A stretch of DNA of 62,715 bases from an archaeon. Its GTDB lineage: Archaea; Asgardarchaeota; Heimdallarchaeia; Heimdallarchaeales; Kariarchaeaceae. Each line of letters opens with the position of its first letter. Within the stretch, counting starts at the first letter, position 1. Shown in pieces: positions 54,045-62,715 of this stretch. The stretch lies in NCBI GenBank assembly GCA_024280435.1, contig JAJRQD010000288.1, forward strand, positions 1-62,715. The letters run 5' to 3'. The position numbers and the translations under genes are program-made. A model generated the notes under the pieces. It was not told where the DNA came from, ran no database searches, and saw only the letters and a list, made by a program, of their open reading frames with translations.

Positions 54045-54410
54045 ATGTCAGAAGAAAAACTATTAATAATAACTACAAAGGGTTTGAATGAACCTGAAAA
54101 TGCACTATTCCCATTCATTGCTGCGAACGCAGCATTGGCTTTGGATATTGAGACCACCATCTTTATGATGGGTGCTGCAGTGGAGATTGCAGTGAAAGAT
54201 AAAGCAGAAACTGCTGAGAATATCAGCGAGATGCCAGTTCTATCAGATCTATTGAAATCGTTTCTAGAACTTGGGGGTGATATAAAACTGTGTGGACCAT
54301 GCTCAAATCATAGAAAAATAACAACTGATATGCTAGTTGATAACGCCAGTATTGGCGGAGCATCTCTTTTGGTTGATTTATCAATGAATAGAAAGGTTCT
54401 AACGTTCTGA
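54045..54410 (+). CDS. DsrE-family sulfur-relay protein
   Basis: 121 residues. The fold order matches DsrE/TusD: LLIITTKGLNEPENALFPFIAANAALAL, TTIFMMGAAVEIAV, and the active-site Cys loop IKLCGPCSNHRKI near residue 85. It likely receives or donates persulfide sulfur from TusA. It follows the QmoC-like gene by 14 nt and precedes the regulator by 19 nt. Confidence 0.88.
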   Translation: MSEEKLLIITTKGLNEPENALFPFIAANAALALDIETTIFMMGAAVEIAVKDKAETAENISEMPVLSDLLKSFLELGGDIKLCGPCSNHRKITTDMLVDNASIGGASLLVDLSMNRKVLTF

Positions 54411-54429
54411 GAATTGATGAGGTGTCTAG

Positions 54430-55218
54430 ATGAAGTTAGTTGATAATTTTTCAAGTGATATAAACCATGCCATGCTAGGTATAATTGATTCGGAGACGAG
54501 GCGTCATATTTTGCAATTAATTGCAACCGAAACTAACTATGGAAATAGATTGGCAAGTATTTTAAATCTGTCATCACCAGCAATTCATCGACACCTTAAA
54601 AGATTAGAGCATTTTGAAAATGATGATGAGGTCATTGAGATACTATCAACCAAGAGAACAACTCGCAAAAGCTATTCTGGACATAAAGGAGCCAAAGCTA
54701 CAATTTATGAGATTACCGCAAATATGGGTCTATTTTTTGGTATCTTCCCTAATTTTATACATTCTCAGGTTGTAGAGCTAGATAAATCAGGAGATGTTAT
54801 TGCTAGAAAAATAGATCCTGATAATTTTGATCCAGATCTATTCGGAGTAAAAATACAGAATGGTGAAGAGATAACAGAATGTAGTGGTGATGATTGTTTC
54901 ACAAATCATATCCTAAAAATACAACAACTGAACAATCAGATCAAAGAATATCAGGAATATCTGATGAATATGCTATATATGAAGAATGAAGTAATTGATA
55001 ATATATTCAGGATAATTGAGAAGGCAAAAGATCTAACTTTTCAGGAAAGAGTTGTTCTAAAATCCTTAATTGCATATGGATTCAATAATTTGAAATTAAT
55101 TGCCAAATTACTGAATACTGATGAGAATGATGTTCATTTCATTATTCGCTCTTTACGCAGGAAAGAATGGATTGTTGACAAAGAAATAATTAGGATCAAC
55201 AAAAAAGATATTGTGTGA
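54430..55218 (+). CDS. ArsR-like regulator, last gene of the tusA-hdr operon
   Basis: 262 residues. N-terminal ArsR-type HTH (LGIIDSETRRHILQLIATE, GNRLASILNLSSPAIHRHLKRL), then YSGHKGAKATIYEITANMGLFFGIFPNFIHSQV, a helical middle and a second HTH-like end (FQERVVLKSLIAYG, LIAKLLNTDENDVHFIIRSL). It is a paralogue of the gene at 38052, colinear throughout. The SD is GAGGTG. Its place at the end of the operon and the operator-like repeats at the operon promoter suggest autoregulation by sulfur or redox state. It contains CSGDDC near the centre, which could be a thiol sensor (inference). Confidence 0.85.
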   Translation: MKLVDNFSSDINHAMLGIIDSETRRHILQLIATETNYGNRLASILNLSSPAIHRHLKRLEHFENDDEVIEILSTKRTTRKSYSGHKGAKATIYEITANMGLFFGIFPNFIHSQVVELDKSGDVIARKIDPDNFDPDLFGVKIQNGEEITECSGDDCFTNHILKIQQLNNQIKEYQEYLMNMLYMKNEVIDNIFRIIEKAKDLTFQERVVLKSLIAYGFNNLKLIAKLLNTDENDVHFIIRSLRRKEWIVDKEIIRINKKDIV

Positions 55219-55365
55219 AAAAATCCAATGAAAATAATTTTGAATTACAAAAATAAATTATTGTGAAATATCTAGATAATATTTGTACTTAATTTAAAAC
55301 TTGAACTATTACTCTTAATAATTAGATAACGTATAAATACATAGTAAGACCTAAGAGGTTAAAAT

Positions 55366-55812
55366 ATGAGTGAAGAACGAATTGCAGAGCTCGCAAAAGA
55401 GATGATTTTGTTGAATTCCCTTGGAGAGGTTATCACAATACAAATAAACCTAATGGATGTGGAAAATAGCCGTACATTGCTTGAAGAGGCTTTTGTAAAT
55501 TCTGAGAGGGATGGTATTTTCATCAATGATATGATCTTGATACGAGTGATAGAGGGCGAATTATATGATTGGGGTGCGATATTGAATAAGATTACCGAGA
55601 AAACAGGTAATTATGAGGCGATAGATAGCGTAACAGCCCTGATACGAGTGCAGACTGGTCCCAGCTCTCTTGAAATGACAATAAATATCTCTGGAGAACA
55701 TGAAATGCCAAACTTACTTCAAAGTTCAAATAATTCAACCTTCTTCCAATTGATGAACTATGTGAATACAAAGTGGTTACATGCAAAAAATTCAATGCGA
55801 TTACATAGCTGA
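55366..55812 (+). CDS. Hypothetical small protein
   Basis: 148 residues, with no family recognised. It has an alpha/beta pattern: LAKEMILLNSLGEVITIQIN, a charged helix (SRTLLEEAFVNSERD), GIFINDMILIRVIEGELYDWGAILNKI, SVTALIRVQTGPSSLEMTINI, then a helix to the end. A TATA-like element lies about 30 nt upstream, so it has its own promoter. It is followed by a surface-protein gene after 72 nt. Confidence 0.55.
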   Translation: MSEERIAELAKEMILLNSLGEVITIQINLMDVENSRTLLEEAFVNSERDGIFINDMILIRVIEGELYDWGAILNKITEKTGNYEAIDSVTALIRVQTGPSSLEMTINISGEHEMPNLLQSSNNSTFFQLMNYVNTKWLHAKNSMRLHS

Positions 55813-55884
55813 TTCGATATAGATTTACCAATTGTTGACATATAAAGAGCTAACTTATTAAATAACATTTTTTTTTTATAGTTA

Positions 55885-57342
55885 ATGAGAAAATCGGGAT
55901 TGTTATTATTTTTTCTGTTTTTACTTAGTTTATCATCTCAACAATCATCTGCTATAATTGATGATTGGTCAGATGATGGAAATCAGATTAATCAATGGAT
56001 TGATGCAAGAGGTACTGCATTTGAGACTGAATACACCACACATTTATCTGGACAACCTTTTACAGGTACATGGGTGAGTAATGGAACTGCATATCAACCA
56101 GATGCAAGCTGGTGGACTGAAGATACAACAAATGATATCAAAATATCATCTATGATTAGAGAGTTACCATCATACTCAAATTCTCTTGCAATAGACATCA
56201 GTATTGATCTAAATCCGGTCAATGTACCCAATACATTCTCCCACAAGGGATATATGTATTTTTATCTATTAGGTCCAAATATGGAAATACTGTATCAGTT
56301 CTTGATTAGAGATTCAAGAGCATCCACTGGTGAACATGAATCATTACATGCGGCAAATTATATGGATAATTCTTTTACAATGAATAATTTACTGCCAAGT
56401 ACTGTTGGTGATACGGTAATCGAAAATGAGAGCGTGAAATTCTATTTCAATAGTTCTGAATTTGATTTGTACTCTCCTGTAACAAATTCATGGTATAATC
56501 ATGATTTGACTGTAAATAATATATTCCAAAGAGGTGATGCCAGGTATATCGCACTCAAATCATTCAGAGAGACAAAATATCCAGTTCCATCTGAATTCAG
56601 TGTAGATAAAATTAATGTAAGTAGTGATATATCGTTTGAATCAATCAGAGATGAATATGATAATGTAACACCTTTTGTATCTAGTTCTTATGATAATATC
56701 CAGTACCATTTTGGTGATACTGATAATGTTATCGAATGGACTATTGGAGATGAGAATCCAGACTATTATGAGATATACAAGGATAATGAATTATTATTAA
56801 CAAATAATTGGATCTCAAATATGACTTTAAAATATAATGTGGATGGATTGAATATAGGAATTTATAATTACACAGTAGTTTTATTTGATAAAGAAGGAAA
56901 TCAAAATATAAATTCAGTGATTGTTGAAGTATTACCAAATATCGATAATACAATGCCTGAAATATTTGTTTCATCAAATAACATATCTTATTATTATGGT
57001 GATACTGGTAATGTTATCGAATGGACTATTGGAGATGAAAATCCTGATACATACATGTTATTGATAGATGGTGAGATTTCATTATTGGAGTCTTGGTCTT
57101 CAAATATGACACTAACAATTAATATAGATGGTTTATTTGTTGGTACATACAACTTTACTTTGATATTGTATGATACTGATGGAAATATTAATTATGAAAT
57201 AGTAGTTGTAACTGTGCTAGATACAGACAGCAGTTATGCAGTAAGTAAACCAGATAATCTTTTTGAGCTGCCAATCTCATCCATTTATGTCATTATCTCT
57301 GCAATTTTTGCTATACCGATTACTAGAAAAAAATTGACATAG
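55885..57342 (+). CDS. Secreted, membrane-anchored protein with two Ig-like repeats
   Basis: 485 residues. A signal peptide (MRKSGLLLFFLFLLSLSS) is followed by a beta-sandwich of about 220 residues (laminin-G or concanavalin-like by pattern), then two Ig-like repeats of about 90 residues each, sharing YYGDTGNVIEWTIGDENP and NMTLTINIDGLFVGTYNFT. Repeat 1 reads HFGDTDNVIEWTIGDENP and repeat 2 GDTGNVIEWTIGDENP. A C-terminal membrane helix (SIYVIISAIFAIPI) and RKK end anchor it to the outside. Several N-x-S/T sites suggest N-glycosylation. A cell-surface protein, as common in Asgard archaea. Confidence 0.8.
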   Translation: MRKSGLLLFFLFLLSLSSQQSSAIIDDWSDDGNQINQWIDARGTAFETEYTTHLSGQPFTGTWVSNGTAYQPDASWWTEDTTNDIKISSMIRELPSYSNSLAIDISIDLNPVNVPNTFSHKGYMYFYLLGPNMEILYQFLIRDSRASTGEHESLHAANYMDNSFTMNNLLPSTVGDTVIENESVKFYFNSSEFDLYSPVTNSWYNHDLTVNNIFQRGDARYIALKSFRETKYPVPSEFSVDKINVSSDISFESIRDEYDNVTPFVSSSYDNIQYHFGDTDNVIEWTIGDENPDYYEIYKDNELLLTNNWISNMTLKYNVDGLNIGIYNYTVVLFDKEGNQNINSVIVEVLPNIDNTMPEIFVSSNNISYYYGDTGNVIEWTIGDENPDTYMLLIDGEISLLESWSSNMTLTINIDGLFVGTYNFTLILYDTDGNINYEIVVVTVLDTDSSYAVSKPDNLFELPISSIYVIISAIFAIPITRKKLT

Positions 57343-57577
57343 ATAAGTTAATTTTTCTTTTATCACACATTTAAACTGTACAATACCAGATGATCAACAG
57401 GTACTAACTTTTTTCTATGGTAAAATTATAAAGATTCTAACTCCTTTAAATTAACACTGGTAAAATACAATTAAGTCAGAGAATGAACTTTCAGAAGTTA
57501 ATTCATTTCGTATTTTGAATTATTTTAATTACACCTCATAGTAAATCTATCTCAAGATTACTTTTTTAATGTTTCAT

Positions 57578-59050
57578 TTAATTTAACGAGTAATTTTCTG
57601 TATTCACATTTGGATAGATATCATGTGGCTTAGTTTCTTTGATTCCTTGTGGTGAGATACGTCCAAGTTTGGCATTGTTCCACATCTCATTCACACTTCC
57701 TGCTCCAGCATATCCAAATGCTGCCTGTAATCCCTGCGTGAACTCATCAACAACATCCTGAACTACACCTCTGAATGGTACATATCCCTCAACTCCCTCT
57801 GCAAGCCCTCCTTTGGCAGGTTTTGAATATCTATCAAGTGCAAATCTGACTGATTTTGCTGCTGCAGAACCCATACCTCTGTAACTTTTCATCATCTTAC
57901 CCTGTATGGCTAATAGTTGGCCAGGTGATTCTCTACAACCTGCAAACATGGACCCCATCATAACTGATGATGCTCCCATTGCAAAGGTCAATGCTGCATC
58001 TCCTGCATTGGTTATTCCACCATCTGCAATCACTGGTATATCCAATCCCAATTCATTTACTTTACTAGCAACCTGTGTGGTTGAGTACAAAGTTGGTGCA
58101 GATGCTTTGGTCACAACTGAAGTGGAGCATATTGCTCCAGAGCCTATTCCTACTCTCAAACCTGCCACATTCTCAATAGTGCTGACAACATCCTCCACTG
58201 CTTCTTGAGATCCCAGAGATCCATAGACCAGCTCTGCATCTATTTTCTCTGATATTCTGGATGCAGATCTCATAGCATTCATATTGTGGCCGTGTGCAAG
58301 ATCAATTAGAATGAAATCTACATAAGGGTCAAGTGCTAGTGCTCTTTTCTCATCAAATGGTCCAATCGCAGCTCCTACCACTAATTTTCCATCTTCATCA
58401 TGAGTTGATAATGGGTATTTTCCCCTGCGTTCAAGATCCTTCACAGTTAATAGTCCATGTAATTTATTTCTATCATCAGTAATTATTAATTTCTCAATTC
58501 TACGTTTGTGTAACAATATTTTTGCATTCTCAACAGATATATTCTTATCTGCTGTGACTAGATCTTTCGACATCATCTCAGATACAAGAGAATCATTTGA
58601 TGCAAATCTAACATCTCTTTTAGTAAGTATGCCTATGACTTCATCATCATCATTGATGACTGGTAGACCTGAAATACTGTTAATCCTCATAAAATCTTTT
58701 GCTTGGCCAATAGTCAGCTCTGATTTTATAGTTACAACCTCATCAATAATAAATGCCTCTGCTCTTTTTACACGTTTTGCCATTGCTACTTCCTGTTCAA
58801 TACTGCAATTTCTGTGAAGTACTCCCACACCTCCAGACCTGGCAATTGCAATTGCCATCTCGGATTCGGTGACTGTATCCATGGGAGATGCCACAAAAGG
58901 TCTCTGAAGTTTAATTCTTTTGGTAATTTTGGATTGCAATGATATATTGTCTGGATCAGTGTTTGTTTTTCCAGGACGCAGATAAAGATCAGCAAAAGTT
59001 ATCAGCTGAGGTGCGTCGTTAAATTTATCTACAAACATATTTCGAGACAA
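57578..59050 (-). CDS. guaB: IMP dehydrogenase
   Basis: 490 residues: an IMPDH barrel with an inserted CBS-domain pair (about residues 95-205). TFADLYLRPG, PFVASPMDTVTESEMAIAIA and GGVGVLHRNCS begin the barrel; the catalytic Cys is in GIGSGAICST; IADGGITNAGD and GASSVMMGSMFAGC form the phosphate site; and the flap carries the RY dyad (ALDRYSKP) and EGVEGYVPFRG. It oxidises IMP to XMP for GMP synthesis. The loop after the catalytic Cys (STSVVTKASAP) and the YGSLGS segment in place of the usual AGNVAT are divergent; GMP reductase is less likely because the CBS pair and the Arg-Tyr dyad are present. guaA lies upstream on the same strand with 220 bp between. Confidence 0.9.
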   Translation of the reverse strand: MSRNMFVDKFNDAPQLITFADLYLRPGKTNTDPDNISLQSKITKRIKLQRPFVASPMDTVTESEMAIAIARSGGVGVLHRNCSIEQEVAMAKRVKRAEAFIIDEVVTIKSELTIGQAKDFMRINSISGLPVINDDDEVIGILTKRDVRFASNDSLVSEMMSKDLVTADKNISVENAKILLHKRRIEKLIITDDRNKLHGLLTVKDLERRGKYPLSTHDEDGKLVVGAAIGPFDEKRALALDPYVDFILIDLAHGHNMNAMRSASRISEKIDAELVYGSLGSQEAVEDVVSTIENVAGLRVGIGSGAICSTSVVTKASAPTLYSTTQVASKVNELGLDIPVIADGGITNAGDAALTFAMGASSVMMGSMFAGCRESPGQLLAIQGKMMKSYRGMGSAAAKSVRFALDRYSKPAKGGLAEGVEGYVPFRGVVQDVVDEFTQGLQAAFGYAGAGSVNEMWNNAKLGRISPQGIKETKPHDIYPNVNTENYSLN

Positions 59051-59270
59051 TCATCACTTTATATAAAATAATAGATTGTCTATTGTTCTATGTGTGATTT
59101 TATATCATTCGATTTTATTGTCTATTTGGATGTATTTTTACTAAGAGTATGATGCAAAAATCAGCTTTTTAATATATTATTAGACAACCATTAACAATTT
59201 GAATAGAGATCAATAAATACATTTCTACAAAATGTGAATTTATTTTTGAACCTCCTTATTTTATTTACTA

Positions 59271-60821
59271 TTATTCAAATTCAATTGTGGCAGGTGGTTT
59301 TGTGGATATATCATAAACCACTCTTGTGACTTCTGGTAACTGATTGATTATCTTAGTAGATATTTCACCCAGAATATCCCATGGTATATTGACAAAGTCT
59401 GCTGTCATTCCATCTTTTGATTGTACTGCTCTCAATGCAATTATTCTACCATAAGCACGACTATCGCCCATGACTCCAACTGCATTTCCTGGTAGAAGTA
59501 CTGCAAAAGCCTGCCAGATCATCTTATCAATACTTCTATAATATATCTGATCCATAAATATTTTATCCGCATTCTGAAGTATTCTTATCTTCTCACGAGT
59601 TATATCTCCAAGTATTCTGACTGCCAATCCTGGTCCAGGGAATGGAAACCGGTTTATCCATTTCTCAGGTGCTCCCAGTATTTTTCCAAGTTCTCTGACC
59701 TCATCCTTGTACAGCTCTTTCAATGGTTCAATTACTTCAAGCTCCATATCATCAGGTAATGTTAGATTGTGATGAGATTTGATCTTAGCAGCTCCTATAC
59801 CAACTGCACCACTCTCAACCCGATCTGAATAGATTGTGCCCTGTCCAAGATATTTGAAATATCCAAACTCTTTATTCAAATCAGTTACTTTTTTCTCAAA
59901 TACCTCAATAAATGTGTGTCCAATGATTTTTCTTTTTAGTTCTGGATCTTCGATTGTTTTCAATTTATCAAGAAAAGTATCCTGTGCATCTACAAAGTGA
60001 AAATTCTTTATATGCAGATCATTTGTAAAATATGAAATAACATCCTTTGCCTCGTTCTTTCTCAATAATCCATGGTCTATGAATACAAGGTGTAGATTAT
60101 CTCCAATTGCTTTGAATAGTACAAGGGCAGCGACAAGTGAGTCCACTCCACCTGATACACCTAGCATCACTTTATTGTCTCCTATCTGTTTTTTCATATC
60201 CAATATCAATGTCTCACTGTAATTCTGCATTGACCAACCACTAAGATTTAATTCACAAACGTCCTTTACAAAGTGTTTAAGCAATTCAAATCCATTTTGA
60301 GTATGAGTTACTTCCGGATGAAATTGTACTCCAAAAACTCGTTTATCATCACTCTCCATTGCAACTATTGGACAGGTTTCAGAACTTGCTATCACTCTGA
60401 AATTATCTCCAAGCTCTGCTACATGATCGCCATGTGACATCCATGTAATCATCTCGTCTGTATCAAATAGATCTGATTGTGAGATGATTTTAATCCTTGT
60501 ACTTCCATATTCTCTGCTGTGTGACTTCCCGAGTTTGCCCCCAAAATAACTTGCAAGCAATTGATGTCCATAGCAAATACCAAGAATGGGCAGTGATCTA
60601 TCATCAAGTATAGGTTCTAGACTATCCGGGATCTGGGGACTGTCAGTCTCACCAACTGATCTAGGACCACCAGATAGAATTATACCACCTATATTTTTGT
60701 CAGATACAAAATTTTCAGGTGCCACTAGTTCTGCAACCACTCCGATATCTCTTATTCTCCGTGCAATTAAATGTGAGAACTGACCACCAAAGTCAATTAT
60801 CTTGATGATTTTATCACTCAT
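59271..60821 (-). CDS. guaA: GMP synthase (glutamine-hydrolysing), single-chain
   Basis: 516 residues. The class I amidotransferase domain (about 1-190) has GICYGHQLLA with the nucleophile Cys and FHPEVTHT with the His/Glu. The ATP pyrophosphatase domain has the PP-loop GVSGGVDSLVAALV, and the dimerisation domain ends in DISTKPPATIEFE. It converts XMP to GMP. Many archaea split this enzyme into two genes; here it is fused as in bacteria and eukaryotes. It is followed on the same strand by guaB, so IMP-to-GMP conversion is encoded together. Confidence 0.96.
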   Translation of the reverse strand: MSDKIIKIIDFGGQFSHLIARRIRDIGVVAELVAPENFVSDKNIGGIILSGGPRSVGETDSPQIPDSLEPILDDRSLPILGICYGHQLLASYFGGKLGKSHSREYGSTRIKIISQSDLFDTDEMITWMSHGDHVAELGDNFRVIASSETCPIVAMESDDKRVFGVQFHPEVTHTQNGFELLKHFVKDVCELNLSGWSMQNYSETLILDMKKQIGDNKVMLGVSGGVDSLVAALVLFKAIGDNLHLVFIDHGLLRKNEAKDVISYFTNDLHIKNFHFVDAQDTFLDKLKTIEDPELKRKIIGHTFIEVFEKKVTDLNKEFGYFKYLGQGTIYSDRVESGAVGIGAAKIKSHHNLTLPDDMELEVIEPLKELYKDEVRELGKILGAPEKWINRFPFPGPGLAVRILGDITREKIRILQNADKIFMDQIYYRSIDKMIWQAFAVLLPGNAVGVMGDSRAYGRIIALRAVQSKDGMTADFVNIPWDILGEISTKIINQLPEVTRVVYDISTKPPATIEFE

Positions 60822-60972
60822 ATTTATCAGATTAATTTCTGATTATTAATAATTTATCTTCTGAACTAGCCAAGTGTGAATCCAATATTTAAAATTACAA
60901 TTGAATTTTTATTATCTTCCTGAAAATATCCTGAATTAAAAGATTTATAGTTTGTAATTATTTATACAAAGT

Positions 60973-62049
60973 ATGTCTAAAATATTAATTGTTGGTGGCT
61001 CAAAATTCATCGGTAAAACAATATTGCAAAAACTAGATAAACAGGCTCATGATATAACTGTGATCAACAGAGGTACAATTGAGAATGATAAATATCTACC
61101 TGAAGATGTAACACATAAAATTGTTGATAGAAATGAGATTGGGCAACTTAAAGAAGCAATTGCCGGGATTAAATTCGATATTGTATATGATATCTGTGCA
61201 GTGACTAGAGATCATGTATCAAAATTACTTGAGGTTATTGAAGGTAATGTGAAACGACATGTACATGTATCATCAGGCTCTGTATATGATATGGAGAATG
61301 TATTCTCATTACCAGTGGATGAGGATCATCCCTATCCAGAATTGAATAATGAAACTCATCCCTATGTTCGTGCAAAGACTGAGGCAGAGTTAGAGCTGTT
61401 CAAAGCCTATGATAGAGGATACCCAGTGACAATGGTACGTCCAACATATGTTTATGGACCTGATAATTACATTTATCGTGAAGCATACTTTTTTGACAGA
61501 ATATCACGTGAAAGATCTATTTTAATACCTGAGAATGGTAATGGTTTCTTTGATATGATACACGTGGATGATCTTGCAGATATCACAATCAATCTAGGAA
61601 TTGCAGATAATGTGATTGGTAAAGCCTTCAATGGATCAAGTGGTAAAATGATCTCTGCTAATATGTATGCTAAGCTAGTTGCTAAGATATTGAATAAAAA
61701 ACTGGATATTGTTTATTATACATATGATATGTTAAAAGAGCTTAATTGGCCTGAAGAACTGTATATTTATCCATATCTACCAATTGGTGCATTCACCATG
61801 TCCACACTGAAGGTATATAAAGAACTTGGATTTGAACACAAGTTCAATTACGAGACCGGTCTTGTTAGTACCTATGAATGGTGGTCCAAACAAGATAATC
61901 CTGAACCTGATTGGAAACGAGAAGATTTATTGATCAAATACATAAAGAGTTTGAATGATAAGGATGCAGATAAAGATTTGGTGAAAAATGAGTTATTGCT
62001 TGAGATTGATAATATAAACAAAGAAATTGAGAAGAGTAGATCTGTATAA
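60973..62049 (+). CDS. NAD-dependent epimerase/dehydratase family protein (extended SDR)
   Basis: 358 residues. The Rossmann motif is LIVGGSKFIGKTIL; the active site has the Ser in HVSSGSVYD and the YxxxK pair in PYVRAKTEAE. PTYVYGPDNY and FFDMIHVDDLADITINL are typical of the extended SDR/epimerase family. It resembles the chloroplast CSP41-like and nucleoside-sugar-epimerase-like branch, where catalytic function is often unclear. The ~50 C-terminal residues are a Lys/Glu-rich helix (NDKDADKDLVKNELLLEIDN). A TATA-like TTATTTATAC is 25 nt before the ATG. Confidence 0.88.
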   Translation: MSKILIVGGSKFIGKTILQKLDKQAHDITVINRGTIENDKYLPEDVTHKIVDRNEIGQLKEAIAGIKFDIVYDICAVTRDHVSKLLEVIEGNVKRHVHVSSGSVYDMENVFSLPVDEDHPYPELNNETHPYVRAKTEAELELFKAYDRGYPVTMVRPTYVYGPDNYIYREAYFFDRISRERSILIPENGNGFFDMIHVDDLADITINLGIADNVIGKAFNGSSGKMISANMYAKLVAKILNKKLDIVYYTYDMLKELNWPEELYIYPYLPIGAFTMSTLKVYKELGFEHKFNYETGLVSTYEWWSKQDNPEPDWKREDLLIKYIKSLNDKDADKDLVKNELLLEIDNINKEIEKSRSV

Positions 62050-62120
62050 AAAAAATACTGAATTCAGAGAAAAAAATTATTGTTATTTATAAGGTGGCCT
62101 ATCTAAAGGGGGAACTTCTC

Positions 62121-62163
62121 ATCATCTTATTTGTACATACGAATTTTAAGTTGTGAAATTAAT
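62121..62163 (-). repeat. tnpB 3'-end sequence with palindrome (second copy of a 43-bp repeat)
   Basis: It covers the last tnpB codons, the stop (62146) and 25 bp of downstream DNA, and matches 3157-3199 at 40 of 43 positions. It contains TTTGTACATACGAA, a hairpin-forming palindrome. In IS605/IS607-type elements the transposon end and the guide RNA (omega RNA) overlap the 3' end of tnpB. A G/C-rich block (GGTGGCCTATCTAAAGGGGG at 62093-62112) follows and could be part of the RNA or of the right end. Confidence 0.55.
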
Positions 62164-62715
62164 CAATTTCACACGCTCCGGTGAGATGATGTCACCACTA
62201 CTCCATTGAATGTGCTTTAATACACCCTCTGGGGCTACTTTTCCCATTATATTTATTGCTCCATTAATATCTGCATTTATCTCCACACCACAGCTATTGC
62301 ACCTGTATAATCCCCTGTGTACTTTTCTTACAGTTCCACAGTTGAAACATGTCTGTGAGGTGTAGCTCTCATCTACAAACTCAATGTTAATTCCATAGAG
62401 CTTACATTTACTCCTCAGACTAGCCTTGAATTTACCATATGGGATCTGCTGAAATATCTGAGATACCTTCTTTCTCATTCTCAATCCTCTCTTCATATCC
62501 CCCCAATCACCCACCAGCAGATTACCAATTTTATTATCCACACAGTGTTTAACTGTGTGGTACACCATATGTGCAATGAAATTTCTGAAGACATTATATC
62601 GTTTGATTTGTAAAATTCCCATTTGTTTACCCCATTTGATCCCCTGTTTATCGTATGTGCTCTGTAATTTTGCTTTTCTCTTGTTCCACCAGCAATTGTA
62701 TGATTTAACTCCTCG
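62146..62715 (-). CDS. tnpB: TnpB (RNA-guided nuclease of IS605/IS607-type elements), C-terminal part
   Basis: The frame is open from 62146 to the window edge (189 codons to the left end of the visible gene), so the N-terminus lies outside. Visible parts: a basic stretch (YNCWWNKRKAKLQ), IGNLLVGDWGDMKRG at the RuvC-II position, the zinc finger CFNC...CNSC, and the RuvC-III segment (VEINADINGAINIMGK) with the catalytic Asp. The usual RuvC-II Glu position is Gly here (LLVGDW), a feature of some archaeal TnpBs. It lies 97 bp beyond the SDR stop, tail to tail. Confidence 0.9.
   Translation of the reverse strand, partial: RGVKSYNCWWNKRKAKLQSTYDKQGIKWGKQMGILQIKRYNVFRNFIAHMVYHTVKHCVDNKIGNLLVGDWGDMKRGLRMRKKVSQIFQQIPYGKFKASLRSKCKLYGINIEFVDESYTSQTCFNCGTVRKVHRGLYRCNSCGVEINADINGAINIMGKVAPEGVLKHIQWSSGDIISPERVKLINFTT

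Overview
The window is about 62.7 kb of AT-rich DNA from an archaeon, most likely an Asgard archaeon of the Heimdallarchaeia type (inference). Support: an Orc1/Cdc6 replication initiator; archaeal promoters, with TATA-like boxes about 25-30 nt before many start codons; archaeal Hdr/Mvh/ETF electron-transfer genes; several longin/roadblock-like proteins of the kind common in Asgard genomes; and surface proteins with Ig-like repeats. Bacterial-type metabolic genes are mixed in (hexameric glutamate dehydrogenase, fused GuaA, glutamine-dependent NadE, MCP-like and receiver proteins). I see no rRNA, tRNA or CRISPR array.

Layout. 1-3.1 kb: the end of an MvhD-like gene, a HdrC/HdrB-like Fe-S protein and EtfA/EtfB, an electron-transfer operon that is possibly flavin-bifurcating. 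3.2-9.7 kb: an oxidoreductase, a degenerate receiver, a two-gene membrane/longin unit, a glutamate dehydrogenase broken by one in-frame stop, and an FTR1 iron permease. 10-14.7 kb: Orc1/Cdc6 next to a gene-poor stretch that may hold an origin, an MCP-like receptor, and three tandem dinitrogenase-cofactor-like proteins. 15-22 kb: M61 peptidase, a divergent RtcB-like protein overlapping a GDPD gene, a two-domain metallophosphoesterase, and an aldo/keto reductase. 22-29.6 kb: membrane, longin-like, six-fold winged-helix and zinc-ribbon proteins of unknown function, with a 26-bp minisatellite between convergent genes.

29.8-34.7 kb: a purine operon, purC-purS (fused), purQ (with a long disordered extension) and purL. 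34.8-40.7 kb: a receiver-longin fusion, unknown DNA-binding-like proteins and a gene-poor stretch. 40.8-48 kb: NadE, a DtxR-type metal regulator, membrane and surface proteins, and a helical-repeat/longin protein. 48.4-55.2 kb: a compact operon of TusA, an MvhD-like protein, two HdrA-like flavoproteins, a small protein, a QmoC-like membrane protein, DsrE and an ArsR-like regulator. It looks like a Qmo-type sulfur/electron-transfer system without APS reductase genes. 55-62.7 kb: a surface protein, guaB, guaA, an epimerase-like SDR and the 3' part of a TnpB gene.

Connections that stand out. (1) The DtxR-type gene and the FTR1 iron permease share a 16-bp palindrome of the form RTTCG-N6-CGAAY, suggesting an iron regulon readable within the window. 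(2) The sulfur operon's presumed TATA box sits between inverted TTAATAAC half-sites, and the same motif lies at the start of a paralogue of the operon's own last gene, an ArsR-like regulator. (3) All FGAM synthase parts are present: PurS is fused to PurC, PurQ carries about 365 extra residues, and PurL follows.
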